From: Adiantum capillus-veneris
Taxonomy: Eukaryota; Streptophyta; Polypodiopsida; Polypodiales; Pteridaceae
NCBI GenBank assembly: GCA_014529385.2
Contig: CM043953.1
Coordinates: forward strand, 116,403,049 to 116,467,048
Length of the DNA: 64,000 nucleotides
Direction: 5' to 3'
The position numbers were made by a program, and so were the translations under genes. Each line of letters starts with the position of its first letter. The first letter of the stretch is position 1. The notes under the pieces are model-generated. The model made no database searches. It saw only the letters and a list, made by a program, of their open reading frames with translations, and had not been told where the DNA came from. Positions 33,743 to 45,438 of the stretch are shown piece by piece.

Positions 33743-35398
33743 TAGGATCTTGGCTCATGGGCTGCTTTTACTGCTCATAAGATACCTATGACCTTTTGAA
33801 TATGCATATAAGACTTTATCTCCATTGTAGGCATATAGCTCTAAAATCTGCTCTGTTGCATTTGTGCATGTGTTGCCACTGCTACTAGCTAGCTCTGCTG
33901 TACTTGAATTCTGAGCTCAACTTGAGTCCATGTTGACTGGTTCTGTAAAAGCTATCTCTTAGCAGATTTTGGTATTGATTAGCAAAATTTTTGATGCCTG
34001 GTTTTGATTCAACTACTTTAGCCAAAGCACTTTTGCAGTTGACTGCTCTTGAGACTCACAAGAGTTGATTAACTCTAACACGACAGTGCTAGAATTGATT
34101 TCGACCTTTGAGATGATGAAAATATGCGCTCTGAATAGCCTAATCTACAATCCATCGGGATTTGTGTCCCTGTTCATTCGACTAGAATCTCAATTTTGCA
34201 ATGCACTCACTTGCACTTGCCAATTTCTAACCTGCCAAATTTTTGAATTTTGACTAACGCTCAACTGCTTCGAGTAAGTCATTTTGCTCGGGTTTTTTTT
34301 CTACTTATCTGATTTGCTTTGCAATGTGTGCTTTTATGATGTTCGCTGGGTGTGCGACTCTTCCAATTTTTCTTTTATTCTATTCTGGCTCTTTCTAACC
34401 TTTTTGGACACTTTCAACAACTTTCTTTTTATTTTTCTTAATTTTCTATGAAATTTTTTTTTTGTTAAAAAATAGTATTTTTAATGATTTTTTGATAGGT
34501 TAGATTGTTTATTATTTTTCCTCATAATTTTAGAAATTTTTGGAATTTTGTAATTTTTTTGTGAATTTTGTAATTTTAACGAATTTTTTTAAAGATTTTA
34601 TGATTTTTTTATTTTCTGGTGATTTTTTTGAGCAATGTATGATTTTTTAATAGATTTTCTTAGCTTTTTTTAAGTATTCTATATTTTTGTGAATTATCTA
34701 TTATTTTTTTATTTTTATGGATTTTCTATGAGGTTTTTATTTTTTACATGTTTTTTGGTGATTTATCTATCAATTTTTTAATTTTTATCAATTTTTTGTT
34801 TTATTTAAAAAATAAAAATTTTATGAGTTTTTGTTCTCTTGTTATTTTTTAATCCTTTTTAATATTTTATTGGATTTTGAATTTTTAAATTATTTTTATG
34901 TTTTTTTATTTTTATGCATTTTATTATTATTATTATTAAAAAATTTGTGTGATTTATTTAATTTTTATATTCTTTTTTGCTTTGAAGAATACCCTTTTTT
35001 TTTCTTTTTCTTTTTTATAAATAATAATTAAAAGTTTACCTAGGTCAAGCAGGGTGCGCAGTACTGTCAGCCGACAGAGGCGAATATGGTCAGTATTAGC
35101 GCGTCCTGAGCGGGAGTGAGAGAAGACGACGGTGCTGATGTGGCGCGCAGTACGAGCAAACCTGGCGCGGCGGCAGTGGTCTGCGAGAGAGAGAGAGACG
35201 AGTCATGACCACGCGCTGGCAGCTTGGCGCCCAGTAAAAGACGGAGGGGAGAGAGTAAAGCGAGAGAGAGAGTGTTAACGACGGGCAGTACAAAATGAGG
35301 CAGGGCCTGCAGGCAATGAGCGCAGGGCACCACACCTGGCACGCAAAACGGGGAAAGGTTGACCTACTGTAATGACGGAGATGGCGGGGCACACTGTG

Positions 35399-35460
<62 letters not shown>

Positions 35461-35737
35461 CGCATGGGTGATGTGGCGGCTGCACGAGGTGGCAGTGGAG
35501 AGAGATAAGAGAGAGCAAGGGGAAGGGTATACGACAAATGCTGCAGCGGGAGACTAGGAGAGTGAGGGCAAGAAGTTAGAGAGAGAGTAGGTACACGTTG
35601 GAGAGAGAGTGAGAGAAGACAGAGGGGGGGATGAGAGAGTGTAAATAATCGTGAGTGGGGTGGGGAGAGTGAGAGAAGAGAGAGAGAGAGAGTGGGGAGG
35701 AGAGAGAAGGTTAATAATCTCTTGGGAGAGGGTGGGC

Positions 35738-35774
<37 letters not shown>

Positions 35775-37382
35775 AAGATGGAGGATACCAATAGAAGATT
35801 AAATTTATGTTGAGGTTATGAGGTTTTTACATTCATTATGAGTAGTGAAGACGATGTGGGGCCTTCCAACCAAAACGAAGAAGATTATTTCAGCGTCGTA
35901 GGAAACTATCCCAAGAGACCATAAAGATCTATCCGATAAGGAAGTTAATGCACCGCAAGGCAAAGGCATCGAGCTCAAAACCGGGTTTTTTTTAATTATT
36001 CAATCGTCCAAAAATGCAAAAATTAGGCCGAAAATTAGCCGAAAACATTAAAATTTACCCAAAAATTCTAGAAATCTTAGAAAATCATCGACAATCGCAA
36101 TCAAACATTCTCGACACGCATAAGCACACCAAAAATAACAGTTTTTATCAAAAATATAATTTACGACACAATCATCAACCTGGCTCCCGAAAATAACGAA
36201 ACACTCAAAACTCGACCACAGAGGGCACAAATACGCTCAAAATGAAGCCGTAAATACGCACAGAAAACAGCTCGTAAAGAATGCAAGATATCTATTTTTT
36301 ATGGAATTAAGCAAAAATTAACAAAAAATTATAAAAATTATCCAAAAAATACTCCAAAAAATCTAAAAATTCTCCATACATAGGGGAATAGTGCAGCCAA
36401 ATAAAATCACAATAATGACATCAATTCAATCACCAAATAATTTGATTAAAAAAATCAAAACTAGACAACTAAACCGGCACAATTAGGTCAAAATTTGACG
36501 CATTTGGAGTGTGTATATTCCTATTTTGAGTTACAAAACATAGCAATTAACCATTACACACATCAAATATGCAATCAAAACATTGAATTAATCATGCACA
36601 TTAAGCATTTTTTAGGCACACACACTTATAAAATTGGCAGTTTTAACCAATCTTTAGGTGCGCACACAAAAGGGTTAATCTTGACGAAATTGCAATGTGA
36701 TTTTACAAACCTCTAGTTGGGCATGAGCAAAACAAAAATCAATCATCACATTTGAAAAATCATTAAGCACACATTGATTTTTAGGTGCACAATCAAGGAA
36801 AAAATAGTGCACACACCTAAAATTAGGCATACACACTCAATTAGGATGCACACACACTTGATTTTAGTGCACACACACTTGCAATTGACCATTTAAACAT
36901 GCAATTAACTCAATTAGGCACCCAATTAGAAAAGCACATTCACCAATTAGCAATTGAAACTCGTCAATTTCATACGCCACCAAATCTAGAAAATTTCGGC
37001 ATCACGACGGCATGAAAACGAACAATCTAGAAATTTTCATAGCATCATAGCATCAACATTGCATTGCAATAACATAGCATCAACATTACATTGCATCATG
37101 GTGGAGTCTCTACGCAATTCTACAAATCTTTAGATTCTAGGGAGGTTGAGAATACCACCTTGATTACCTTTCCAAGGAAGATCAATTGACAGTTGAAATC
37201 TCCAATCCTTCGTAGCAAACTAGGGTGTAAGTTAGAAAAATTAGTGAAATTAGCAAGGATTTAGTGTGAAATTAGAGTGTGTAAACACACAATTGGCAAG
37301 ATACGGTGACAAATTAGGGGAATTATGAACACATTGCTTAATGCACACACATCCAAAATCCAAAAAAACATAAACACACAAG
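33743..37382. other. Y long leader: T-rich, GA-rich and AT-rich blocks
   Basis: About 3.6 kb without a clear gene lies between the first Y coding segment and the 5' LTR. It has sharp composition changes: an extreme T-rich block at about 34430-35035, a purine (GA)-rich and GC-rich block at 35040-35780, then A-rich sequence. The GA block includes a (GA)n tract at 35402-35458. It probably contains Y's 5' untranslated region plus captured or expanded sequence. Confidence 0.6.
35402..35458 (+). repeat. (GA)n microsatellite in Y
   Basis: About 28 uninterrupted GA units, with shorter GA tracts around it (near 35590, 35670, 35740-35770). They translate as Arg-Glu repeats in open frames, which are not genes. 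Confidence 0.95.
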
Positions 37383-38304
37383 TGGGGGTTCCATCGTTAC
37401 ATAGCTCCAATGACCAACAAAATTATCAATCCAGAGGGATGAGCTACCCAGCTAGGGCATGGAAACACTCACATGATTAGTGAGCTAATCATGGAAATAC
37501 GAATGGTTGACTCTACGAGGTGAGCTTCTCGGTCTATGGAGGAGCTAAGCCACAATGAAGGGCAATCTCCACATCCATTTCCCTTCACCTCCAATCAACC
37601 CAATCACATACACTAACGATTGCAAGACGCACACAATACTAATCCTATCATGCAACACACTAATCGCAAGCACACACACACATAGATCTATTGAGCACCA
37701 CACTCTAATCAAACCTACATGCACACACAAGTAAGAGAGGGCAATCACACAAGATTAGAGAGGGATTAACTACTAATCGATTAAGATATAGCTAATCAAA
37801 GCATCATAGGTAATCATAAGAAGCATGAGAGAGGCATAGTGAAAGAGAATTAAGCATTGATTGGTGTTAACCAAGTCACATGACCAAGGAGAAGCTCAGG
37901 ACTTCATGGCCACACACCTCAAGAGCTCTCACCAAAGAGTGCTCTCAACAAATGAGCTTGAGAACCCTAATTTCTTTTACACACTGCCTTGTATACCTAT
38001 GGTAAAAATATGCAATGTCCGGGCAACCAAGGCCTTTAGGGCTCCATCACTTACTGAATCTGCTACCTATACACACTACTCTGACTTGTTCCTTATAGCT
38101 TGGAACTCCCATTGAGCCCGTAACACATTAAAATATTACAATGACTTGAAATAAATCGGAAATTTACAATACGTGACCATTTTAGGAAAACGTGAAAAAT
38201 GTGTAACTCCAATATTTACTGCTTCTTTCTGTTGATCTTCAATGTGCATCTATATGTCTTCGGTCTTTAGCAGCTTCTATCAACTAACGTTGACTTTGTT
38301 AACA
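37383..38304 (-). repeat. Y 5' LTR
   Basis: This LTR of about 922 bp starts near TGGGGGTTCC and ends TTAACA. It is followed by the duplication TAGGC and the rest of the X LTR. It carries one copy of the roughly 50-base unit that is present three times in the partner. Identity to the other LTR is high, roughly 90 percent or more by eye. Confidence 0.88.
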
Positions 38305-38309
38305 TAGGC

Positions 38310-38707
38310 TCTCAACCTCTACTTGCTTGGAGAAGAAGAGGGAGCTCTTGCACTTTGCACATTGCATAATGAGAGTGTGTGTGGGAGAGTATACCCCCTA
38401 AGCAACCCCCTAGCTTATTTTGGTTGACCCCCCCTTGTAGCTCAAGCTTGAAGCTCATTGGACCCCTCCAGGCCTAGCCAATCAAAAGCAGGAGACACTA
38501 CAAGCAACAAGGGTAGCCTTAGGATATGTGTCCCCCTTTCCCCTTTGAGAGAGAGGACTTCATAAATGAAAATATAATTAATTAAATATCCTAAATCATC
38601 ATTGGACCCCTTGGGTGGCCAACCAATAGGCTTTAGGCACACCGTGAGGGCAACATGAGGAGAAAATTGACAGTGGTCCCCTTTGCTTTCTTTGTACTAG
38701 GCATGCC

Positions 38708-38743
<36 letters not shown>

Positions 38744-39252
38744 TCTCTCTCATCCTCCCTCATGTAGGGCTTGCCCCCTCCTTGTAGGGATTGAATATTT
38801 GACTTTTGACACCTCAAGCCCCTCAAGCTTAGACCTAGTTCCCACTACAAGCTTCGTCCTTAAGCACTTTAAGGTTGGGCTGGGTTCTCACCTCAAGTAC
38901 AGCCCTCGCATCTCAAGCATGTCAAGCACCTCAAGCATCTCAAGCACCTTAAGCTTGGGTCGGGTTCCCACCTCAAGCTTAGCCCTAGATTACTTAAGGT
39001 CAAAGGACTTTCACACTAACTATTGGAGGTCTTCAATGAAGCTAACCCTAAGGTCTTCTGCTCCATTGGTTAGCCTTTCTCTTTGATAGACCATCTCTCA
39101 TTTGGGCCCCTTTACCATTGGACCCGTGTTGAGATAGATCTATAAGCACATGTCTATATCTTAACCCTTGTTCTCGTTTATTCTCCCACATTGAAGGATT
39201 AGTTTAATATGAGAAAAGCATTTGGGTTGGTTAGATATTAGATTTGATGGCA
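38310..39252 (-). repeat. X 3' LTR, second piece
   Basis: It resumes at the exact base where the first piece stopped and matches 49500-50466. It carries a (TG)n tract at 38709-38741 (about 16 units), where the other LTR has only an interrupted short TG run. A purine tract (reverse complement of 39253-39268, AAGAGAGAGG) lies just inside. Confidence 0.93.
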
Positions 39253-39647
39253 TTACCTCTCTCTTGAAATCATAGTCGTCCTCGACTATAAGGGAGAAGA
39301 GATAAATCCTTAGTCATCGGTCAATCTTACTTAGCGGGTAGAGGATCCCTTTTTACCCTACGACATCTTTCCAAGATGGATGACTAATCCCATTTGGTGC
39401 TTGGGAGACATAGATGCCACAAGAATGTCTGCTCTTTAGTCCATTTTATTCTCCCAAAGTAGAGCAACAAATTCTACTTGGTGTTTGAGAGACGTCGTCA
39501 TCACAAACATGATTCTAAGCATGCATACTATTTAAATTTGTGCACAGTTAAAAAGAGAACTAATCTTATATGACAAAAACATGGGTCATTTAAAAGAAAT
39601 TTGTACATTTGCTTACTCTAATGTAGTATTGTAAGCATTGACACAAT

Positions 39648-40059
39648 TCATACTATCCTTAAGTTGTATTCCTTGCATCCATCTAGCATCTGTAAAAGGA
39701 TAATATTTGAACTTAATAAGATACCATCAGATAATCTTACCACGTCGTAGTACCTTGTCTTCATGCCGAAGGATAGCTTCCGGTTGTAGCACCTCTTCTT
39801 GGCCTTCAACTTCGGGAGGGTCTTCAATAATTGGTTCACTTGGTGGCTCTCCTTTGTAGGGCTCAAGCAGGCTCACATGAAAAGCATTGTGTATGAGCCA
39901 ATGGTTGGGCAACTTGAATTGGTAAGCCCTCTCATTGATGGGCTTCAAGATTTGGAAAGGACCATAGTATCTTTTCACTAGCTTAGCATAATACTTTTGA
40001 TGGCCTGTAGGATTTTTGCCCGTGGTTTTCCTTAATCGAGCCTTAGGAATTTTAAGCAA
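39648..40059 (-). pseudogene. X integrase C-terminus and chromodomain
   Basis: It begins with YYGPFQILKPINERAYQFKL and LPNHWLIHNAFHVSLLEP, then an acidic linker. A chromodomain-like stretch follows, with LQPEAILRHEDKVLRRGKII and ARWM downstream. This marks X as a chromovirus and would guide integration to chromatin. Confidence 0.83.
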
Positions 40060-40345
40060 GACCCAATCATTTTGTTTGAATCTTAAGGCCCTTTTGTGCT
40101 TGTCAATAGTAGCTTTCTGCCTTTGTTGAGATATGGATATAGCCTCCTTAATCTTTTGAAAACATTCTTGTAGGTCACGGCTATATTCATCCGCGGCAAA
40201 GATCTTCCCATGTACTTTGACTAAAAGGGAATTTTAGGTCTTCCCTCAATGATCTCAAAAGATTCTTTTCTTGTAGATGTATGTACAGTATTATTGTAGG
40301 CATAGTCTACAAGAGGTAAGTATTTTTCTCATTGTGAGCGTTGAT

Positions 40346-40906
40346 CTACTTCTGTAACATAACTCTTGAGCAAATCGTAAGATTGGCTATCTCACTTCGG
40401 CCATCCCTTTGTGGGTGATAGGCCGAAGAGAAATTCAATCTTGCTCCTAGATTTTCAAAGAGACCTTTCCAAAAATTATTGGTCATTCTGGGATCTCTAT
40501 CTAGCACGATGGATGTTGGTAACCCATGGTGTTTGAAACTCTGTGATATGAAGAGAGTTGCCATTTGGTGTGCCTTAATAGTCTTTTTGACAGGAATAAA
40601 GTGTGCGTGCTTGCTAAACCTATCAACTATTGTCCATATTCCGGTATTCCCATGGATAGACTTGGGCAATCCAAAGATGAAATCCATGGATATACTCTCC
40701 CATGGTGAATTTGGGATAGGCAATGGCTGGAGTAATCCAGGTTGCTTCCCTCTATCATATTTGGTCTTTTGGCATACTACACATTTTGAAACATACTCTT
40801 GTGTGTCCATTTTTATGATAGGCCAATAAAAATACGTCTCTACTCCTCGAAGAGTAGGTTGAAGACCTCTATGCCCTGCGTAGGGAGGAGCATGGGATTC
40901 ATACAC
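40346..40906 (-). pseudogene. X integrase core
   Basis: The zinc-binding H-H-C-C region (HAPPYAGHRGLQPT ... CVVCQKTKYDRGKQPG) is followed by SISMDFIFGLPKS, FSKHAHFIPV, SIVLDRDPRMTNNFW and YHPQRDGRSEIAN, the D,D,E core of Ty3/gypsy integrases. It sits between RNase H and chromodomain on the minus strand. Confidence 0.9.
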
Positions 40907-41106
40907 AGCTTTCTCAAACGAAGGGAATGTGTAACATATAGCCTATCACCGTGGAGAAGATAACCATCCTGCAAGGCGAATGGTTCCTATTTCTTTCCCA
41001 AAGCAAGGGATGACATTATGTCTCTAAAGTCAGGGTCAATAGCATACTCATCTATCATAGAAGATAGATAATTATGAGTAGCTATAGACACCGCATTAAT
41101 TTTTGG

Positions 41107-41478
41107 TCATCGTGAAAGTGCATTGGCCACTTGATTGTGCTTACTAGCTATGTAAGCAATATGAAAATTAAATTGTGAAAGAAAATTTGCCCACCTCATT
41201 TGTTTGCTGGAAATCTTGGTTTGCGTCATGAAATACTTGAGACTTTGGTGGTCGGTTCGTAGAATAAATGGAGTCCCCAATAGGTAGTGCTTCCATGTGT
41301 TTAGGATATGTAGAACAACTAAAATCTCTTTCTCAGAAATGCCCAAGACTCGTTCATCTGTATTGAGCCTTTGGCTCTCATATGCTATGACATGCCCTTC
41401 TTGAAGCAAAAATTCTCCAAGGCAATCACCACAAGAATCACATTGGACCTCAAATGGCTTTGAGAGATACGAAAGCAT
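41107..41478 (-). pseudogene. X RNase H region
   Basis: It includes LSKPFEVQCDSCGDCLGEFL, EILVVLHILNTWKHYL, PFILRTDHQSLKYF and the linker IASKHNQVANALSR that leads into the integrase. These are typical RNase H landmarks of plant Ty3/gypsy elements. Confidence 0.88.
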
Positions 41479-41617
41479 GAGGACTGGTTGGGAGGTAAGT
41501 TTCTCCTTGAGCTTATTAAAACCATTTTGCTCCTTAGTAGTCCATACATACTTAACATTCTTCTTAGTTAAGTCATGTAGTGGTCTTACTATTTAAAAGA
41601 ATTTTTCTATAAAGGGT

Positions 41618-42440
41618 CTATAAGTATGCACACATACCGATAAAGCTTCTTAGCTCATGTATATTCCTTGGATTAGGCCATGCTTTTATTACCTCTAACT
41701 TTGATGGATCCATATGGATACCATCTTGAGAGATAATATGACCTACGTATTGAATCTCTTGAAGGAAGAATTCGCTTTTCTTTTGGTTGAGAAAAAGCTT
41801 GTTCTCCCTCAATGCTTGAAAAATCACTTGGAGATGTTGCTTATGTTCCTCCAAGACTTGGAGTAGATGATGATACCATCAAAGAACACTCCAATGAATT
41901 TACGATAAGGTCTAAAAATTTTCTCCATTAGATGATTGAACATAGTTGGTGCATTAGTCAAGCCAAAAGGCATGACTAGATATTCATAAAGACCAAACGT
42001 TGTACGAAACGTGGTCTTTAGGATATCTTCATCCACTATCCTTATTTGATAATAGCCACTTTTAAGGTCAACCCTACTGAAGTAGGTAGAGCCTTGTAGC
42101 TTATCAAACAGACCTTCTACCCGAGGCACGGGAAATCTGTTTTTGATAGTGATATGGTTTAGTGCTCGATAGTCAACACACATATGGTATGTACCATCTT
42201 TATTTTGCACTAAAAGGACTGGAGAACAAAAAAGGAACTAGGCCTCACCATCCCTTTGTCTACCAATTAGTGTACTTGCCTCATGATCTCATCTTGTTGA
42301 GGTTGTGAGACTTGATAAGGAGGCTTATTCAACGGCGAGCTTCCTAGAAGAAGCTCAATGCGATGGTCATCATCCCCTCATTTTGGAGGTAAGTCCATAG
42401 GGATATCATTGATGAACACATCTTGGAGTCCGTGGACAAG
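41618..42440 (-). pseudogene. X reverse transcriptase
   Basis: The blocks PPYQVSQPQQDEIM (near 42290), [55 protein letters not shown] and the active-site block are followed by LNQKKSEFFLQEIQYVGHII and the thumb start. The upstream end is cut by element Z at about 42441. Confidence 0.9.
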
Positions 42441-43498
42441 CTACAACATGACCAGGGTTCAGTTCAGTTAAGTCAGTCTAGAATAGGAAGTAATCTGGCA
42501 CTTTTGTGAGTCTGTTCGCAGATCGTGCATGACCAGACACTTAAAGTAGATGCATATCCTCCGGTTGCACACATCATGATCATCAGCATTCCCATCAGAA
42601 TCCATCAGGGAAATTTTCCAGTGCATTAAACCTATTTTCCCTATTTTTGACATTTTTCACTTATTTATTAAGTGACTTTTGTTGGAAACTAGGTAGGGCA
42701 ATTTTGCTAAGCAAGTATATCAAGAAACCTAGCGCTAGCACTTTCTGGCAGAAGAGGCAGCAGGAGCACTTGCTCAACAGGAAACTTCTCAGCAGACCCC
42801 CAAGAGGCCTAACGTTTTTTCATCACAGCTGAAGGCTGGAATTTTTGAACCAGATCAACCAGCATTTTTGCTCTTGTAGAGTTCTAGCGATAGCACATCA
42901 AGCAGACTCCCCAGCGTTAGGAGATTCTCCATAGCAAGACAAAGATCAGCCCAAGCGTTTTTGGATCAGCCTGACGTCTTGGCGTTTTGCAGCTCCATCG
43001 CGACGAAACCTCAACATACATTAGTGTTTTCAGTTTTCAGTAGTCAGATCCCGCATTAGAACCCCTAAACCTCATAGATCTCACCTTCCCATAGCAGATT
43101 CTCACCGCAATCAACATCGTCACCGACATAGAGTCAGAATTCAGCAGATAAAGATTTGCAAATATCAGCCCTTAGCAGTTTCAGATTTCAGCCATCTCAT
43201 TGTCGTCCTCATCGTCATCGACATCGTCGGCAAGTCCAAGCATTCTAGAGATTTGTGCAATCATAAGTAGACTGCTCTCGCCATAGAGAGTGGGGCCTTC
43301 GGTGTTGTATTCTCTTCGCTCTCTATCTCTCAGTCTCATGCACCTTCATTCACAGTGTCATTCACTTTGTTTGTGTCCATTGCACTCTCTCACTAAAGAA
43401 ACGGAAGGCTCTCCCTTCCGTAAGTAAAAGGAACCTTGAGCACAGTTCAAAGCACTCATCTTGAGCAAAGTTCAACACTCATTCCGTTGCACCTTACA
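42441..43498 (+). repeat. Z 5' LTR
   Basis: It matches 45439-46606 along its length, starting CTACAACATGACCAGGG and ending near GCACCTTACA. The partner is longer because of a short extra stretch near 46130-46190. Confidence 0.85.
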
Positions 43499-43914
43499 TT
43501 GATATCAGAGCTTTGGCAATGTTCTGTATCACTCAAGGAAAGAACCACAAGAACCACATAATTTTTTTTGCTTGTTGCGGTCGCACGAACCCAAGTTCAC
43601 TTGGGCGTGTCGATTCCTAATCGTGTTTTTGAAGAGTGTCAGGAAACCCAAGAAAGAAGGGCTTGTCGAGCCTCCCCTTGTGCCTCTTTTCACTCATTGA
43701 GAGTGGACCGTGCACCTAGAAGCCGGCCAATCGACGTGAGGTGGAAAAAAGCAAACTTGGTGTGAGCGCAAGGCCGCCAAGGGGTGCACCCATGGAAAAG
43801 AAAAGAACTCGGGTGAAGAGAATATCCTTCTCTAACACAGATTGCAAGCGAACGAAGAACCTCAAGACCCTCAAGAACCCAAGTCTTTAGCGGACGGTCA
43901 TCACTCAAAGCGGA

Positions 43915-44554
43915 ATGGATATTTTTCTTGGAGGTGGTGAGCATGGGAGTGGCGAAGAAGAGTTTTCCTCACCAGAAGGTTTTTCTGACCCTTCCCCATC
44001 TACAACAAGGATTGCACTAACTCCTCTGCAGGCTTTCGACAAGAGGATGATGGACATGGAGTTAGAATGCAAAGCAAGAAACGCAGAAAGAATGGCATCC
44101 ATAGATCGTGAATCCACAGAAATAAGGGCAGCCATCGATCATGAACACGAAGAAAGAATGGTAGCCATAGAGCATGAGCACAACGAAAGGAAAGCCACCT
44201 TGTTCTGATTCTTTTCTCAAGTTGCAGGCACAGATTCAAGAGATTCGGGAAAAGAAGACTCTCTCAGTCTCTTCTTATCCAAAGCGTGACACACATGATT
44301 TTCATGATGATTTGAATGATAATGACAAACATGATGATTTGAATGATAATGACAAGCATGATGAATTGCATGATAATGATGAGCATGATGATTTTCATAA
44401 TGATCAAGATGTGATTTCTCACAAGCATGATGATTTATATGAAGATGATGTGATTGTTTACAAGGATGATGTGTTAGTCGATACTTTTTCTAGTGAAGCT
44501 AACCTCATTGCAGATTTGATTGATCATGAAAAATTGATCTTGGCTTTTGAGTAA
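43915..44554 (+). pseudogene. Z internal protein 1: coiled coil plus Asp/His/Asn repeats
   Basis: The first reading stretch (43915-44208) begins MDIFLGGGEHGSGEEEFSSP and has a charged helix with repeated ERMxxIDxE units (ERMASIDRE, ERMVAIEHEHNER), likely a coiled coil. It runs into a second stretch (44174-44554) with about four 27-base tandem units from 44306, encoding DDLNDNDKH-type repeats. A Val/Asp-rich end follows. No known domain is recognised. The position corresponds to gag in an autonomous element. Confidence 0.5.
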
Positions 44555-44657
44555 AGGTCCATAGCACCCCCCCAGCAGATTCGATCAAACACGACAAACC
44601 AATCTTGGCTCTAAGCCTAGGTCCAAAGAACCCTTACATGAAGTATTATGTGTTCGC

Positions 44658-45116
44658 ATGATTAGTCAGCATGCATTGTTCAAGTGTTTCATTCGTGATC
44701 ATTTCCTGTATTTTAGTCAACGTCTTTATGTGATCCCTTTTCCTAGGCATGGCATATTGTACTTTGAGCATGTTTCATTCATGGATGAGCACGGATGGAT
44801 GCGGATTGTTCATGAAAAGCTGAAAAGTATGCATTCAAGGAAGTCACATTCCATGTCTCTTCCTTGGCATGACACAGTAATAGAAAGAGTACAAGAAAGG
44901 TTGAGCATCAAGCATAGGCATTTCCATTGTGATTTGCCACAGTTGATTGATTCAGATCAGAAAGACAAGATTAGATCTTATTGTTTGTGTGTGTTTGATG
45001 AACGGTTTGGAAGTCCGTCTCTATGTTCATCTACATTGCATGCACAGGCTCTACAGAAGAGTAGTATTTTTCCAGTCACTTTACATAGAATGGGCATGTT
45101 CATGTTTTTGTGTTGA
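44658..45116 (+). pseudogene. Z internal protein 2 (unknown)
   Basis: A 152-codon frame is rich in His, Phe and Met, with RDHFLYFSQRLYVIPFPRHG, ILYFEHVSFMDEHGWMRIVH and VQERLSIKHRHFHCDL. It has neither a transmembrane pattern nor a catalytic motif that I recognise. It lies downstream of protein 1 in the same direction. Confidence 0.4.
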
Positions 45117-45438
45117 AAGTGGTTTCAGGAATTTTCAGCGACGAAGATTCTTGAAGAAGGTAGACGCATGACTATGGACAAACATTGAAGCAGTGAAGGA
45201 GCCACAGAAGACTTTGTGTCACTTTTGGCATGCCTCAAAGAAGCAAGCGTTGCAGACCTTTAGGAAGTTTAAGTATCACACGACCCACACCTCAGAGTGA
45301 ACAGGCCAAGAGCCCTTTCGAGGATTTCGGATGTTGTTGGCAATCTCCCTCGACACCATACAGTTCGGTACCAGTACATCACTTTGAAAAGGAGGGGATT
45401 TCACGTGACACATCCAACCCTATGTGTCTATGGAAAAG

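Larger units (their letters stand above)
27402..38304 (-). mobile_element. Large non-autonomous LTR element Y
   Basis: Y is 10.9 kb, begins TG and ends CA, and is flanked by the 5-bp duplication TAGGC (27397-27401 and 38305-38309). It has LTRs of about 0.92-1.0 kb. On the minus strand it carries gag-like and protease-like segments but no recognisable RT, RNase H or integrase, and about 3.6 kb of non-coding leader. It looks like a LARD/TR-GAG type element that relied on another element's enzymes. Its frames are broken in several places. Confidence 0.85.

Noticed and set aside
35372-35557. Open frame encoding long Arg-Glu repeats
   Set aside because: It is only the (GA)n microsatellite read through. 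The same applies to the Ser-Leu and Arg-Glu frames at 1539-1844, 12133-12768 and 63524-63968.
44174-44554. Host aspartate-rich calcium-binding protein
   Set aside because: The Asp repeats come from 27-base tandem units inside element Z and lack EF-hand spacing.
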